The translations under genes were made by a program, and so were the position numbers. A stretch of 64,000 bases of DNA from Argopecten irradians (Eukaryota > Mollusca > Bivalvia > Pectinida > Pectinidae), in contig NC_091134.1 of the NCBI RefSeq assembly GCF_041381155.1, positions 3,716,001 through 3,780,000 on the forward strand, written 5' to 3'. Numbering within the stretch: the stretch's first letter is position 1; every line of letters begins with the position of its first letter. The notes beneath the pieces were generated by a model. It did not search any database and had not been told where the DNA came from. It saw only the letters and a list, made by a program, of their open reading frames with translations. Shown one piece after another: positions 1-9,898 of the stretch.

Positions 1-345
1 TTTAGATTCCTGGTTTATACGGTAAGTGATTGGAACATTAGGTTTAGATTCCTGGTTTATATGGTAAGGTGATTGAACATTAGGTTTAGATTCCTGGTTT
101 ATACGGTAAGTGATTGGAACATTAGGTTTAGATTCCTGGTTTATATGGTAAGTGATTGGAACATTAGGTTTAGATTCCTGGTTTATATGGTAAGTGATTG
201 GAACATTAGGTTTAGATTCCTGGTTTATACGGTAAGTGATTGGAACATTAGTTTAGATTCCTGGTTTATACGGTAAGCGATTGGAACATTAGATTTAGGT
301 CCCTGGTTTATACGGTAAGTGATTGGAACATTAGGTTTAGATTCC
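1..345. repeat. 42-bp minisatellite (about 8 units)
   Basis: About eight head-to-tail units of 42 bp (TTTAGATTCCTGG...GGAACATTAGG) with few substitutions, running in from before the window start. Because 42 is divisible by three, the array stays open in one frame and gives a spurious 14-residue protein repeat. It has no start context or splice context, so I do not call it coding. Unit-to-unit divergence is low, which suggests recent amplification. Confidence 0.93.
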
Positions 346-574
346 TTTTCATCTACATTTAATTGATACAGAAATTTAACTTAGAAGATGATGAAATGAT
401 CCAAACCAATTACAATATTAAAGTGGTTTGTATAGTATTTCTTATGCTAAACATTCATATGTAATAACCTGCTTCTAACTTGTATCTGTTTGTATCTTTG
501 GATCTCCATTTTATTTTTTGTATGTTTTATTATGCCTACTAGGTAAACATGCTGTAATTTCATTGGTTTTACAG

Positions 575-600
575 ATGATAGTAAGAAGAAAGTAGAATGA
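575..600 (+). CDS. possible terminal exon of a gene entering from the left
   Basis: A polypyrimidine tract and TTTTACAG acceptor are followed by a short open stretch that, after one base from an upstream exon, reads D-D-S-K-K-K-V-E-stop, a typical acidic/basic C-terminal tail. An ATTAAA poly(A)-type signal lies at 772-777. No upstream exon is visible because the window begins 575 bp earlier, in a minisatellite. The product is unknown. The call rests only on the acceptor and the short tail and could be chance. Confidence 0.3.
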
Positions 601-2033
601 AAGCCAGCCCCACCGACGGAATCTTGTGATACAGACTAAAGGAAAGCAGGACTCTCCTGTGTATCCTCCCTAACAGCCATAGTCAGCTAGTAACATGTCT
701 ATCCACTTAACTGTAGAACAGATAGTGAAATTATAATTTTTGTAAAATGTATTCTTGAACTGTTCTGTTTTATTAAAATGGTAAGTTGAAAAATGTTGAC
801 ATCTTTTATTGGTGATGGCATGTTTTTATTTTTCCCCACTAAAGAATAATTTTAAATTGGCAGCCATTTTGTGGGTTTAATGATTAATGTATGTGTCATC
901 TGGCCTTACATGTTAGGACGACCTATACTCAATGTACTTTAGTCTCGGCTGTCATGTTTATGGCAATGCATTTAACTTTTAATATTTAAACTAACTTAAA
1001 TATTTAATTGTGTGGTTATCAACATTCGGCTACCAGATACCTGACCAAAAAATTTGGGGTCTGACCAAAATCAAGGCCAATCCTGCCTCCATATATATAA
1101 ACTATTTTTTCCCAGTTTTATTGGTATCATTTAGCAAAAAATGTTTGCAGTTATTTTAAGAAAGAAAGTATGTGTTATACGTTGTATGATGTATTTAGGA
1201 AGTCGGATGACTGATGAAAATTTTGGGCCAGTTAATTCATTATTTATCTCCTGAATATATTAACATGAAATTTCAGTAAGCGTTTTTCAACTTTCCAGCA
1301 TTATATTTTGGGATTTTTCCTGGGGATAATTTATTGTTTTATTTCTTTATTTCCAACAGACTAAAACATGGGAGTCTCATCAAGGAAGTTGATTTTGTCA
1401 CTTATTACCTCCCTTTGTTTGAAGTTTGATGCAAACCTTTCTTAATGTTATGCAATCAGAAATCCTAATGGCAAAGTTCGCGAATATTTTCGAATTATTT
1501 AATATGTAGATGTGTCTGTATAGTGTCAGCACTATAACATATTTATGTTGTTGTATTTTACTTTCCATTTATTATATATTATGTGTTTTGTTAAATGTAG
1601 GGTGTGATCTCTGAAGGTACCTTATAATTAGCCAACACAATTAAAATGATGATGATCATGGTGATGAAAGTTTGGAAACCTACGGACATAGTTGTCAACA
1701 ATAATCTATTTGACATTTTCCGAGACAGAGTCAGGGTATCCCTGTGTTTATTAAATTTAACTGCTCTAAGTACACTAAAGTGGCCAGAAATCCACAACAC
1801 TGTACTCACTATTATTACACTGTATCATGTTGTTTGATCTCTATCATTATAAATGGACCCATTCACTGCTATGAAGTATGCAGTACTATAATTATTGTTT
1901 TCACTGTCTTTAACTTAAAACTTTTACTGGGTTTATCTGCCATGGTTAATTTGAGCAACTTTTGTTGCTACTTTTTGTGCCATTTTTACTGTGTTTCATG
2001 AATGCTGATTATTTTTTTATGCTGTATTATCAG
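601..2033. other. no recognisable gene
   Basis: AT-rich sequence that would be 3' UTR and flank if the exon at 575-600 is real. Short open frames around 1,591-2,001 overlap on both strands, have no splice or start context and look random. I see no repeat or RNA gene here. Confidence 0.6.
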
Positions 2034-2079
2034 CTGTTTCACCAATGAAAGAGCAATTTAGATATGATCAAGCTCAGAA
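2034..2079 (+). other. exon-like 46-bp segment
   Basis: A T-rich tract ending in ATTATCAG precedes, and GTAAGC follows, a 46-bp segment that is open when two bases complete a codon (reads V-S-P-M-K-E-Q-F-R-Y-D-Q-A-Q). Its exit phase does not join productively to the open segment at 2,598, so the two are not consecutive exons. Weak support. Confidence 0.2.
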
Positions 2080-2597
2080 GTAAGCTTGCAATTTGATTAC
2101 ATTCTCATTTTACATGTATCTTCATGAGTTATCCTATATTGGTAGTATATTGGAATTAAATGATTGTATGATTATCATTGTTGTATTTGGAGGTCATAGG
2201 GGATATTGTATTTAGGTCCTGAATTTGTAATTTAGGTAAACCCTGTTTAATGTTGTAAAATACTAGAACATTCGAGAAATATGAGCTTGAATTATGGCAT
2301 ATTGGTATCTTTTCATAAATTTATTAAAAAATTCTATTTGATATTACCAAATTCCTTTTATAGCATTTTAAGGTAGTTTAACTTGAAATTGACATTGAAT
2401 ATTAAATGTAAATAATAAGTGAAGAGAAACAAAATAGAAATCTGACAAATAATTTGCAGACAGTTCATTCTGCTCATTTTTTTCATATATTTTGTACGTG
2501 TTGTGAAAGTAGCATGTAAGATGGTGAATATTCTTTATTTTGATCTCAGGTTTTGGTGATATTTGGAAAAAAATATACATATACTGGTATATTTCAG

Positions 2598-2792
2598 CCC
2601 TTAAGTCCATTAATAGGTCATGGGATTGCTATTGATTATAGAACTAAGAAAAGAAAAGGAGAAAAGAAAGTTAAGATTTTCTATTGCAAATTATCTGCCA
2701 GCACAACGAACCCAAAAAATTTACTCAGAACAGATCAGCTTGCCAGTTCTTTCCAAGGAAAACAAATCAGATTGATTTTTCACCCTCAGTAA
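2598..2792 (+). CDS. exon-like open segment, unknown product
   Basis: After a good acceptor (TATTTCAG) there are 64 open codons ending in TAA. The peptide is lysine-rich in the middle (TKKRKGEKKVK) and ends IRLIFHPQ. It looks more protein-like than the surrounding DNA, but I do not recognise it. It could be the last exon of an unseen plus-strand gene, a terminal alternative exon, or a retrocopy fragment. No donor or upstream partner in a compatible phase is visible. Confidence 0.3.
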   Translation, partial: PLSPLIGHGIAIDYRTKKRKGEKKVKIFYCKLSASTTNPKNLLRTDQLASSFQGKQIRLIFHPQ

Positions 2793-3990
2793 TCTTTTCA
2801 CTTTATTTAGAATTTCACCCATGTTTACCTTTTGTACAGTGGTATGTGGTTTGAAGTTGGCTTCAATCATGACTTAATTAAAGTATTATAACTACATTGA
2901 TGTAGAAAACCTTTAAACTGATCTAAAAAAACTAATTTAGAAGAACACTTGCATTAATACACTAGCTTCTACTAATGGTAAATTGTCGATTATGGTGGCG
3001 TGAGACACGCTGATTTATGATTCAGTTAGAGGCGAATTAGTTCCTGTTAGACTGCTCGGAGACAAAACGTAATTATATACAGAGCCGAATTAGTGTTCCT
3101 GTTAGACTGCTCGGAGACGTAATGATATACCTCAACATTAGCGTACCACAAACAAGATAGTGTCAATCTTATAAAGCCTTGCCATTATTACAACTATACA
3201 CCTACAGTAACTGGAGTATAGCTTGTATATAAAAATCTGCACTTCTTTTCAGGTTCAAATGGATCAAGTGGGAATTTTTAACTTACCGTATTTCCTTGTG
3301 AACAAAATGCCTTGTGTATTTAAGGTAAATAAAATAGATTTCTGTTGATATCAAATATTTTTAATTAACAAGTTGAGATATTCATATTTGAAGACGAATA
3401 TCCTATGTAAATCAAATGTACAAATATCTGGCATATACCATTTCAAAATGTTTGTAGTTTTATATTCCAGTGTATAGGCAACATGGTACCCAAGATCACA
3501 GTTAATATTATTATGTTTGTATTGACTTCCACTGATGAACATTCCTTTTATACTCTTGTAATGTGGAATCGGTTTTTTCAGTCACCTGGATATTTATTTT
3601 TGTCATGAATTTAAAATCTGAATATTTATTTAATAATTTCTCGCTGTGATGATAAAACTTTCACAGAAGTATAAAACACCTGTAGTTGTTTATGTAAGGA
3701 AGGTATTTTGATCACATATAAATGACTACTGTAATGGAAGACCATTGACAATGAGAAATGTTGTGGTAACACTGTTGTGGTTACATGTATTCCACACATT
3801 AATATCCCTATAGTATTCAGGTATGAAGGAATGTTGTTGTTGATTTGGATTTGAAGAGTGAGTTTTTCTTACATTTACACTGATATGATAGATGTGATAT
3901 TGTATATAGTGGTTTGTAATGATCAATAAACACTTCTTTGTATTCCATATACTCTGGTTTGTTAACTTCTTATCCCTGTTATACCTCTGA
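2793..3990. other. intergenic, one short near-duplication
   Basis: No coding support. A phrase of about 35 bp containing CCTGTTAGACTGCTCGGAGA occurs at about 3,033-3,063 and again at 3,085-3,117 as a local direct repeat. The rest is AT-rich and featureless to my reading. Confidence 0.55.
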
Positions 3991-4590
3991 AATAAAGATG
4001 AGGGGTTTACTGGAATTCCGGCCTATAGTACACCTGTAATGAAGATGAGGGGTTTGGAATCCTGGCCTATAGTACACCTGTAATGAAGGTAAGAGGTTTA
4101 CTGGGATCCTGGCCTTAAGTCATCCCCGATACTCCAGGGATTGCCATAACTGACGTTATATCCACCCCTGGACTATCTCATAGTAAAATTGAAGACGGTT
4201 CAGAAGAAAATTTCTGACCAATCGCAGACCTGCAAAAATTTCCTTTGAAGACTACAGAGAGAGCGACGTCCAACTTCAAAGCCACACAGTCAACCACAGT
4301 GTATCGTTATATGGCTCTTTTGATGTACATCAAAGGACTGAATTACCTGTTCTGTCCGGTTACTTCCAGTTTTGCTATGAGATAGTCCAGGGGTGTAGAG
4401 ATCGTATCTGATCGGAACCCCTGGAGTATCGAGGATGGCCTTAAGTACACTTGTAATGCATGAAGGTGAGGGGTTTACTGGATTCCTGGCCTATAGTACA
4501 CATGTAATGAAGGTGAGGGGTTTACTGGAATCCTGGCCTATAGTACACATGTAGTGAAGGTGTAAGGTTTACTGGAATCCTAGCTAAACT
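3990..4590. repeat. short tandem repeat, interrupted by transposons
   Basis: Degenerate units containing TGTAATGAAGGTGAGGGGTT and TACTGGAATCCTGGCCTATA recur at about 3,990-4,110 and 4,450-4,580. A further partial unit sits at 7,388-7,415, beyond the LINE. The array was therefore split first by the MITE at 4,121-4,437 and also by the LINE at about 4,590-7,380. Confidence 0.75.
4121..4437. mobile_element. MITE with long terminal inverted repeats and 9-bp target duplication
   Basis: The two ends are imperfect inverted repeats over about 75 bp: CATCCCCGATACTCCAGGG on the left, and CATCCTCGATACTCCAGGG read inward from the right, then a shared block CCCCTGGACTATCTCATAG. The 317-bp element is flanked by a perfect 9-bp direct repeat GCCTTAAGT (4,112-4,120 and 4,438-4,446). 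Long TIRs with a 9-bp target duplication fit a Mutator-like (MULE) non-autonomous element; that family assignment is inference. No transposase is encoded. Confidence 0.82.
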
Positions 4591-4989
4591 ACACCAGATC
4601 AGCAAACTGAGACGGGAGCTGGGATGTTTAAGGAATCGGTTCAGAACTAGGTCGAACAACACGGTGAGGATCGATTTGCAACAGTTGCGAGACGACCTCA
4701 GGAAACAACTGAGTTCCCTTCGGAATGTGGAGAACACCAGGAGAAAGATGCAAGAGGCAGCGAAGAAGAGGACTGCATTTGTAGGAACCGCTACAAATTG
4801 TCGTCGGGACTTCATGGCGGAGAGAGATCGGGGAAGCTAGAGGCCAATAGACAAGAGATTTAAGAACACCTGCAAGAGACACACTCTGATGCAGATAGGA
4901 ACACACCGCTCGGAGAGTGTTCCAGAATATCTTTTTCTGAAGAACCATCAATTCCACTCGATAAGAAGGAGCCAACTTGGAAGGAGATC

Positions 4990-5985
4990 ACAGAAGTGGT
5001 CAGGAAGGCACGGATGGCATCAGCACCAGGACCTAGCGACATACCATACAAGGTCTACAAGATATGTCCGAGGGATTATTTGTTCAGATAGAGAAGGAAT
5101 ATAAGAACATCACACATTTCAGGACGATTTCTTTACTCAGTGTGGAGGGGAAGATCTTCTTTGCCATACTCGCCAGACGGATGACAACATACAAGACGGC
5201 AAATGAATACATTGTTTCATCTGTTCAGAAAGGAGGGGTCCCAGGATTCCCGGGGCGTGTTGAACACACGAGTGCCATCCCCCAGCTCACCAGGGAAGCT
5301 AGGATCAAGCTCGGAGACCTCACTGTTATCTTGCCAATGCCTATGGATCAATACCACACCAATTGATCCATGATGCGTTGCAGCACTACCACATCCCGGA
5401 CCACGTCAAGGGGATAATCAGAAACTATTTCAGCAACATCAAGCTCCGATTCACAGTGGGAGATATGACCACAGCTTGGAAGGGGATCGTCACTAGCTTC
5501 ACCATTTCGATGATCCTGATCGTTATGGGGATGAACCTGATTATCAAGGCAGCAGACAGAGAAAGAAGAGGCCCGAAGACGTCATCGGGGATTCGGCTAC
5601 CACCCAACAGAGGCTTCATGGATAATCTGACATTGACTACAACAACACATGTCCAGGCCCGATGGATACTAACTGCACTGGAGGAGACTGTGGAATGGGC
5701 AGAAATGAAATTCATACCCAGGAAGTCACAGAGCTTAATCATCACGAGAGGCAGGGTCACGGAGAAGTTCTCGATGCTTATCCATGGCGAAGAGATTCCC
5801 TTGGTAGTCAACAACCCGATCAAGTGTCTGGGAAAGTGGTTTGATGCTAGCCTAAATGACTCTAACAACATCAGGCGGCTGCAAGGACAGGTAAAAGAAG
5901 GACTCAGAGCGACCGACAAGAAGGACTTCCAGGGAAATTCAAGCCGTGGCTCTACCAGTACGGACTTCTACCTCGTCTGACGTGG
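4990..5985 (+). pseudogene. reverse transcriptase domain of the LINE, inactivated
   Basis: RT motifs read across several frames: FRTISLLSVEGKIFFAILARR (about 5,119-5,180), then SVQKGGVPGFPGRVEHTSA, a motif-A remnant LANAYGSIPHQLIHDALQHY (about 5,330-5,390), IKLRFTVGDMTTAWKGIVT, the motif-C equivalent GFMDNLTLTTTTHVQARW (about 5,612-5,665) and NNPIKCLGKWFDASL. Two key acidic residues are affected. The aspartate expected just before LANAYGS is lost with a frameshift near 5,330, and the second aspartate of the expected MDD is asparagine (AAT at 5,624-5,626). Relative to family members as I recall them, part of the segment after KVYKICP near 5,065 is deleted. Confidence 0.85.
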
Positions 5986-6559
5986 CCGCTAACATTGTAT
6001 GAGGTTACCACAACGACAGTAGAGGCACTGGAAAGAACCATCAGCAAGTTCCTGCGAAGATGGCTAGAAGTACCTGTAGAGCTCATCAGTCAAACTTCAG
6101 CTCCCAATTTCATCACTGGTTGAGGAGTTCAAGGTGGCTAACGCAAGACAGGTGATGACTGTGAGGGACGATCAGATCAGACTCGCGGGCATAGGGACGA
6201 GAACGGGGAGGAAATTGACTGCAAGCAATGCAGTAGAAGCAGCTGAGAGCCGGCCGCCTGATACATCAAAACATCGTTGGTACAACGTGCGTAGGACGCA
6301 ACGGACTTGGTCCAAGTCATGTGCAGCGCTGTGGGACATAAGTTAAAGCCGGCAAGAGGAAGATGGTACAGGACAACATCAGGAAAATGGAGGAGGAAAT
6401 CAGGAAGACCAAAGTGGTGGAGATGGGAGCCCAGGGAGCATGGACGAGGTGCGTAACTACAGACAGAAAACTATCTTGGTCGGACATCTGGCGTTTATAA
6501 CCTTGCCAAATCCAGTTCTTGATGAGGTCAGTTTACGACCTGCTTCCCTCGCCTAATAA

Positions 6560-7260
6560 CCTCCATAGATGGGGCTTGACTAAGACTCCAGACTGCCAAT
6601 TGTGCAACCGACCAGGGAACCTTGCGCATGTTCTATCAGGATGCAATGTCGCTCTTACGCAAGGACGCTACAGATAGCGCCATGACAAGGTGCTAAAATA
6701 ATTGGCTGACATCCTGGAGAGGGAGAGGACTAAAAAGCGGAAGCTTGTGAAGGGTTGTACATTCATAAACTTTGTACGAGGCGGGGAGGGAGAACACTTC
6801 TTCAACTGTTCACCAGGGGGGATCCTTGACGGCGCACAGAACTGGGAGATGAGGGTCGATCTAGACAGGAGACTGGTATTCCCCTACATCATCCAGACCA
6901 ATATGCATCCAAATATCCTCATATAGTCAACGCAGGGAAAGAATATGGTCCTGGTGGAATTGACAGTTCCATGGGAAGAAAGATGTGAGGAGGCATTTGA
7001 GCGAAAGAAGGTGGAAGTATGAATAATTGGCAGGAAATATCAGGCCCCTAGGGTGGAGTGTTTGGGTCTTCCCAGTGGAGATCGGATGCAGAGGATTTCC
7101 TGCACATTCAACATGGAGAATCTTTGCAGCACTGAGTGTGAAGGACAGAGACAGGAAAGTAGCATTGGACCGACTGTCAAGAACAGCAGAGAAGTCGTCC
7201 ATCTGGCTGTGGTGGAGACAACAAGACATAAGCTGGAAGCCATCTACAGACGGGCAGTGA
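6560..7260 (+). pseudogene. zinc knuckle and endonuclease part of the LINE
   Basis: The sequence reads LHRWGLTKTPDCQLCNRPGN then LAHVLSGC, a CxxC-x6-H-x4-C knuckle. It continues with ALTQGRYR, an ADILERERTKKRK stretch, and RRLVFPYIIQTNMHPNILI. After a frame change come VELTVPWEERCEEAFERKK and VFPVEIGCRGFPAHSTWR. The ELTVPWE block following a residue pair near HPN resembles the PD...E-x-T core of restriction-like LINE endonucleases. In-frame stops at about 6,925 and 7,020 and frame changes disrupt it. Confidence 0.75.
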
Positions 7261-7429
7261 TTTGGCCAATCACTGTTGATTGCCATCTTGAGGACGTTCC
7301 AGGTTAGGAGTCGAGACATTGTGGGAGAGGTGGACCTGGCTGATGACGTCTGTGGAGCTGCAATCCAGGGATTGTATTTAGGTAACACCTGTAATGAAGG
7401 TGAGGGGTTTACTGGAATAAACCCGCATA

Positions 7430-8470
7430 GCTACCCGTAGTAAAGGCAAGTGCTGCATTGTCCATAAATCTTAAATTGTCATCCAGCTTTGGTGGAATTT
7501 TACAGAAATGATCAGGACCTTGTTTACATGAAGATTGGCAAGAATGCTGTTTCATGAACAAAACATTGTTGCCATAGTAACCAGGTCACTACCATTTATA
7601 TTGTCTAAGTGATTTGCTAGCGTGACAGTTATGGGTACAGATCGACAGCTGTGTAAAACAATGACATTAAATGTCACTGATGCCATAAATCTTTTTTTTT
7701 ACAACCTTGGAAGCCATTTGTCCTAGTACATCACAAACTCAATACTAGAATTGTATCTATTTAGCTATTTAGGTTTTGCAGAAGTAGCATATATACAAAT
7801 ATGTTTTTAGTCAGCATCGCAACTTTCAATAAAAGCCAAGGTAATTCATGCTATATCTATTTAGTTGTCTTGGGTTAGACGTAGATGCCACTTTCTTATA
7901 TCATTAATAAATCCTTGATATTGAGAAGAAGTCTTACACAGTTTTAAGTACATGTATACTTAAATAAAGGCCAGGGTACTTCATTTATTTGAACAAACTT
8001 CGAAGACATTTCGTAGTTTCAGCATGTTGTACATGCCTATCCTGAAATAGCGAAATCTTTACTAAAAAGTAAGAAGCTACTCTTTTCCTAAGGTGAAGTG
8101 CTATAATTTTAATGTCAGAACTGAGAAGGACACAACTTGTGTTAACTTTTTCTTTTGTGTTGGTGTTAATTTTTGGGGGAAATAGAGAAACCTGTTGAGA
8201 TGATTGGGTGATTACTATGTTTTCGCTTTGTACAAGTCGAGAAAGAGTCTGTAGCCAAAACAGAATGTCCATAAAAATCAAAGTAGTGAAAGTACTGCTG
8301 AATATTCTTTTGTGTTTACCAGTGCTTTATGTAACGAACTTCTAATTCAAAGCTTTGTGTAGTACTAAATAGTAACAGTAACTTGACAACAATGACTTTG
8401 CTCATACATTTTATTGTGAATAAAATTTGCTTTCAAAATTTACATGTAAATAAATAAATAAATAGATAAA
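7430..8470. other. intergenic, nothing recognised
   Basis: AT-rich sequence without splice-supported open frames. The minus-strand open frame at 7,985-8,281 has no homology I can recognise and no supporting context. The end of the stretch is a short AAAT microsatellite into which the pogo-like element is inserted. Confidence 0.55.
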
Positions 8471-8472
8471 TA

Positions 8473-9701
8473 CAGTCGAGACTGTCTTATGTGACTTTCC
8501 AAGGGACCATAAAAAAAAGTCACATAAGACAGGGAGTCACTTAAGGCAGTCCAAGATCATCCGCAACATCACTGTACAAAAATCTGTCTTTAATTGTCTG
8601 TAAAATTCTTCATTATAAATATATCAATTACCTGATTTTAAAAAAAAAATAAATCAAAAATAATAATTTAAAAAAAAAAATGAAAAATTATTTAAATTTT
8701 TTTTTAATTAAAAATCATTTAGATCTAGTTATAAATTACAAGCAGACATACATTGATGCTTGGTTTTAAACTTTGTTCAAGAAAAAATTCTATCTGGAGG
8801 GGGTGCAATTTTGGGTTAAAAATCTCATTTTTTTGCAATTAAAAATTATTTGTGTGTCATGGTTTTTCAGGCTTGAAAAAAAAATACAAAAATCACACTT
8901 GTCAGAAAACAACCCAATGCAAAACAATTGCAGATGTTGTGTAAATTAAAAAACATTACTACTGTACAGTAGAGGTACCATTTTAAAAACCTGGGCTTTA
9001 TTTTGCTGAATTTTACAAATCTACTGTACACTGCTACCAAATGGCGGCCATTACAGAAGCCCAAGTCGTGTGCATTTGCTTTTACAAGACTTTTTGGTGT
9101 TATGAGAAACTTTTGAAGAAAATATAGAGTTTCTGACTATGGGATGACAGTTATAATGACTGTTTAATCATATCAAAGAACGAAATTATGTTTGGTCGTA
9201 AATGCCATGTACAAAACAAGAAGAGAGTCACCCACGCCAAGCCATAGGATGATACGGTAGGCGAAATAAAACATGCCGATTTATTTAATGTGTTCCGTTA
9301 TTAATTGTCAATGTTTACCATTGTTTAGTAGGAGAGATATCTGAATGATATCTAGCCTTTTTAATAGTTTAAGGCAAATTTTTGTGGGGAAAAACGATCT
9401 TTCATGATCCGTCAAAACTGGTTACACAGTAATGTACTCTTATCGTAGTCAACAGTCGATGTTTAGTTCGATGTTCACACCTCTTTATCTATCATAATTA
9501 TGGCCTCAGGCGAATGGAAAGTCGCTCAAGACAGACTTTTTATGTTGTTTGGGTTGTAAAAACATGGTCGCTTGTCACGTAAGACAGGGAGTCGCTGAAA
9601 ACAGACCCATTATATAGCAAAATACGTTGGGGGGTCTCAAGTAAGGTCACATAAGACAGGGAGTCGCTACATACAGGGGGTCGCTCAGACAGTCTCGACT
9701 G
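8473..9701. mobile_element. pogo/Tigger-like non-autonomous DNA transposon
   Basis: Termini are CAGTCGAGACTGTCT on the left and its inverse on the right, flanked by TA on both sides (8,471-8,472 and 9,702-9,703). This is a TA target duplication as in Tc1/mariner-pogo elements, whose Tigger/pogo members typically begin CAGT. Subterminal motifs (ACATAAGACAGGGAGTC and relatives) recur in both orientations near each end: once about 40 bp inside the left end, and twice with variants at 9,575-9,680. The 1,229-bp body is AT-rich with long A and T runs and encodes no transposase, so it must have been mobilised in trans. Confidence 0.8.
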
Positions 9702-9724
9702 TAAATTAAAAATAAATAAATACA

Positions 9725-9730
9725 TTTATT
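9725..9730 (-). promoter_or_regulatory. candidate poly(A) signal of the sulfotransferase gene
   Basis: AATAAA on the minus strand, about 170 nt after the sulfotransferase stop codon. It lies just beyond the right end of the pogo-like element, which puts the 3' end of the gene close to that transposon. Confidence 0.45.
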
Positions 9731-9898
9731 TGAAATTTATTCAAAACATATCAAAATTTTGGCTTCACTGACCTGTCAAGAGTTCAACGTGAAATAACAT
9801 AAGATGGTGTCAATTTATGATTAACTGAACTAACAAATGGTATGTAAGTTTGTTACAACACATCTACTATGTATAACATAACTGTGGTAATGGAATAC

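Larger units (their letters stand above)
4590..7380 (+). mobile_element. decayed non-LTR retrotransposon of restriction-like-endonuclease type
   Basis: A 5'-truncated, frameshifted plus-strand LINE inserted in the short tandem repeat. In order one can read: an upstream segment with APGPSDIPYKVYK (about 5,020-5,062), the reverse transcriptase core (5,110-5,980), a CxxC...HxxxxC zinc knuckle (about 6,593-6,635), and a C-terminal part with VELTVPWEERCEEAFER (about 6,948-7,008) followed by FPVEIGCRGFPAHSTWR. This arrangement of RT, then zinc knuckle, then a PD-(D/E)XK-like endonuclease matches R2/NeSL/CRE-type LINEs common in molluscs and cnidarians. Many frameshifts and stops, and loss of catalytic residues, make it inactive. 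GC content is clearly higher than the surrounding DNA. Confidence 0.85.

Noticed and set aside
73..276. Open frame with a 14-residue repeat
   Set aside because: It exists only because the minisatellite unit is 42 bp; there is no start or splice context.
4628..4975. Minus-strand open frames near the LINE 5' part
   Set aside because: Shadows of the decayed plus-strand LINE; no splice or homology support.
5425..5919. 164-codon minus-strand open frame
   Set aside because: It is antisense to the recognisable reverse transcriptase domain of the LINE and has no recognisable motif.
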